From Eggerthellaceae bacterium (GTDB lineage Bacteria; Actinomycetota; Coriobacteriia; Coriobacteriales; Eggerthellaceae): a stretch of 6,421 nucleotides of DNA. Below, piece after piece: positions 6,035 to 6,421 of the stretch (its first letter is position 1; every line of letters starts with the position of its first letter). Made by a program: the position numbers and the translations under genes. The stretch spans positions 1 through 6,421 of the forward strand of contig DMNP01000070.1 in the NCBI GenBank assembly GCA_003452695.1. The letters run 5' to 3'. Below the pieces are notes generated by a model. The model saw nothing but the letters and a program-made list of their open reading frames with translations. It ran no database searches and was not told the origin of the DNA.

Positions 6035-6047
6035 GCGGTGGTACTGC
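6015..6047 (+). ncRNA. Alternative hairpin sharing an arm with 5996-6034
   Basis: GCGGTACCACC (6015-6025) pairs with GGTGGTACTGC (6037-6047): 10 Watson-Crick pairs and one G-U over an 11-base loop. Bases 6015-6025 are also used in the hairpin at 5996-6034, so the two cannot form together. This is the architecture of a conformational RNA switch, but it may also be a by-product of repeated GGTACC-like sequence. Confidence 0.35.
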
Positions 6048-6052
6048 GATTT

Positions 6053-6071
6053 CGTGCCCTTTCCGGGCATG
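6053..6071 (+). ncRNA. Hairpin resembling T-box terminator stem, without U-tract
   Basis: CGTGCCC (6053-6059) pairs with GGGCATG (6065-6071; one G-U) around TTTCC. Preceded by GGTGGTACTGCG (6037-6048), it recalls the T-box plus CGTCCC-type terminator stem of many leaders. It is followed by GAGAATAATAG rather than a U-run, so it is not a working intrinsic terminator. Confidence 0.3.
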
Positions 6072-6101
6072 GAGAATAATAGATAACCCAGGTCGAGGCG
6101 C

Positions 6102-6131
6102 GGATTGGTACGGCAGAAAGCGTCCTTTTTT
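6102..6131 (+). promoter_or_regulatory. T-box antiterminator-like element with U-run
   Basis: GGAT (6102-6105), TGGTACG (6106-6112), GC (6113-6114), AGAAA, GC (6120-6121), GTCC (6122-6125) gives helix A1 (GGAT/GTCC, one G-U), a 7-base bulge TGGTACG close to the T-box consensus TGGNACC, and helix A2 (GC/GC). TTTTTT follows at 6126-6131. An alternative stem GGCGC (6097-6101)/GCGTC (6120-6124) also ends at the U-run and would act as a weak terminator. No amino-acid gene lies downstream within the window, so if real this may be a relic. Confidence 0.3.
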
Positions 6132-6134
6132 ATT

Positions 6135-6149
6135 ATCGAGTGGGAGTAA
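6135..6149 (+). other. guaA 3'-end-like sequence, possible att site
   Basis: ATCGAGTGGGAGTAA encodes Ile-Glu-Trp-Glu-stop, the usual last codons of GMP synthase (guaA). No further guaA sequence precedes it in frame: the frame upstream reads Lys-Ala-Ser-Phe-Phe-Ile and stops at 6084-6086. The 3' end of guaA is a known integration hotspot for genomic islands, which leave a short duplicate at the far end. If this is such a duplicate, the element lies to the left and older chromosome to the right. Only 15 bases support it. Confidence 0.3.
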
Positions 6150-6260
6150 CCTATTTACAGGTGTAATGTTTTCAATTCTTTGGAAATGAACCCTGATTGC
6201 ACGCCATCCAACGACGTCACAGGCTCGGCTCGTCCGGAAGGGCGGGGTTCTAAGAATGTG

Positions 6261-6288
6261 TTGACATATCGCGGTATTACGATATGAT
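6261..6288 (+). promoter_or_regulatory. Promoter and operator of the ArsR-family gene
   Basis: TTGACA (6261-6266), 16-base spacer, TATGAT (6283-6288): a perfect -35 and a 5-of-6 -10. CATATCG (6265-6271) and CGATATG (6280-6286) form a perfect 7-bp inverted repeat with an 8-base centre, overlapping both elements. This is the placement expected for an ArsR/SmtB repressor site, so metal- or ligand-relieved autorepression is likely. Confidence 0.7.
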
Positions 6289-6294
6289 GTATCT

Positions 6295-6421
6295 ATGGAC
6301 ATGATTGAGACATTCAAGGCACTATCGAACCCCACGCGGCTCCAGATCCTCATGTGGCTGAAGGACCCCGAGGCCAACTTCCCCGAGCAGGGAGGGCACC
6401 CCGGCGTGCCCGACGACCTGA
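6295..6421 (+). CDS. ArsR/SmtB-family regulator, N-terminal part
   Basis: The window ends after 42 codons. MDMIETFKALSNPTRLQILM (1-20) is the typical first helix and dimer helix of ArsR/SmtB winged-helix repressors, and WLKDPEANFPEQ (21-32) matches the family branch with a longer loop before the recognition helices, which lie beyond the window. Sensor residues cannot be seen. The ATG at 6295-6297 coincides with the predicted transcription start (about 7 bases after the -10), and no Shine-Dalgarno sequence precedes it or the in-frame ATG at 6301, so translation is probably leaderless. It is separate from the upstream operon, with about 775 bases between it and the AKR stub. Sure of the family; regulatory target unknown. 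Confidence 0.85.
   Translation, partial: MDMIETFKALSNPTRLQILMWLKDPEANFPEQGGHPGVPDDL

Larger units (their letters stand above)
5520..6260. other. Non-coding tract rich in stem-loops, no credible gene
   Basis: About 740 bases without a supportable coding region. Frames open here (for example plus 5556-5852, minus 5813-6070 and minus 5988-6377) have Arg/Ser-rich or incoherent translations, no matching ribosome sites and overlap one another. The tract holds many local inverted repeats: a terminator-like hairpin (5600-5660), CTG-CCC/GGG-CAG (5667-5686), GCGGCA/TGCCGC (5732-5750), an 8-bp bulged stem (5761-5782), AACGTC/GACGTT (5792-5824), and the larger structures at 5930-6131 listed separately. 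It begins at the cut in the AKR gene and ends just before the promoter of the ArsR-family gene. Confidence 0.6.

Noticed and set aside
5520..6260. Known structured RNAs (RNase P RNA, tmRNA, group II intron domain V, cobalamin, TPP, FMN riboswitches)
   Set aside because: None of their conserved core strings could be found by eye on either strand; only partial T-box-like motifs remain.
5988..6377. 129-codon minus frame running under the ArsR promoter
   Set aside because: It is antisense to the clear ArsR start and promoter, lacks domains, and its end falls inside the hairpin region.
1..6421. CRISPR array, tRNA or rRNA gene, complete insertion sequence
   Set aside because: No regularly spaced long repeats, no cloverleaf or rRNA segments, and no transposase gene or paired terminal repeats were seen.

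Overview
The window reads as chromosomal DNA from a GC-rich anaerobe. A Coriobacteriia host (Eggerthellaceae such as Eggerthella, Slackia or Gordonibacter relatives) is the best guess. It rests on the gene mix (LysR regulator, YqhD-like iron alcohol dehydrogenase, cyclophilin-like-fold proteins, cysteine-rich flavodoxin-type reductase, AKR) and on GC-rich codon use. It is inference, not a database result.

Layout. Positions 1-365 hold no convincing gene. A LysR-type regulator (366-1280, minus) is divergent from a same-strand gene row on plus: MFS exporter (1442-2644), iron-containing alcohol dehydrogenase (2675-3841), cytosolic cyclophilin-like-fold protein (3862-4227), flavodoxin-fold NAD(P)H reductase (4224-4751), a lipoprotein with a second cyclophilin-like domain (4768-5325) and the 5' stub of an aldo/keto reductase (5364-5519). 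Gaps are 30, 20, -4, 16 and 38 bases, so this looks like one operon. The 134-base divergent region has a TATAAT -10 for the regulator overlapping a T-N11-A LysR-type site, and a perfect 7-bp hairpin in the presumed leader of the exporter gene. A plausible reading is an inducible detoxification or redox unit: the regulator senses a small molecule, the dehydrogenase, flavin reductase and (formerly) AKR reduce carbonyl or quinone-like compounds, and the MFS protein exports a substrate. The substrate cannot be read from sequence.

The AKR gene is cut after about 33 codons. From there to about 6260 (roughly 740 bases) there is no credible gene. This tract is rich in stem-loops: a terminator-like hairpin at 5600-5660, a 54-base hairpin at 5930-5983, two mutually exclusive hairpins between 5996 and 6047, four (C/T)GGTAC motifs resembling T-box cores, and at 6135-6149 a string matching the usual last codons of guaA (Ile-Glu-Trp-Glu-stop), a known integration site for genomic islands. 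It may be a rearrangement or island junction carrying a T-box-like leader or its remains.

The window ends inside an ArsR/SmtB-family regulator (from 6295). Its promoter has a 7-bp inverted repeat between and overlapping the -35 and -10, and it appears to be transcribed without a leader.
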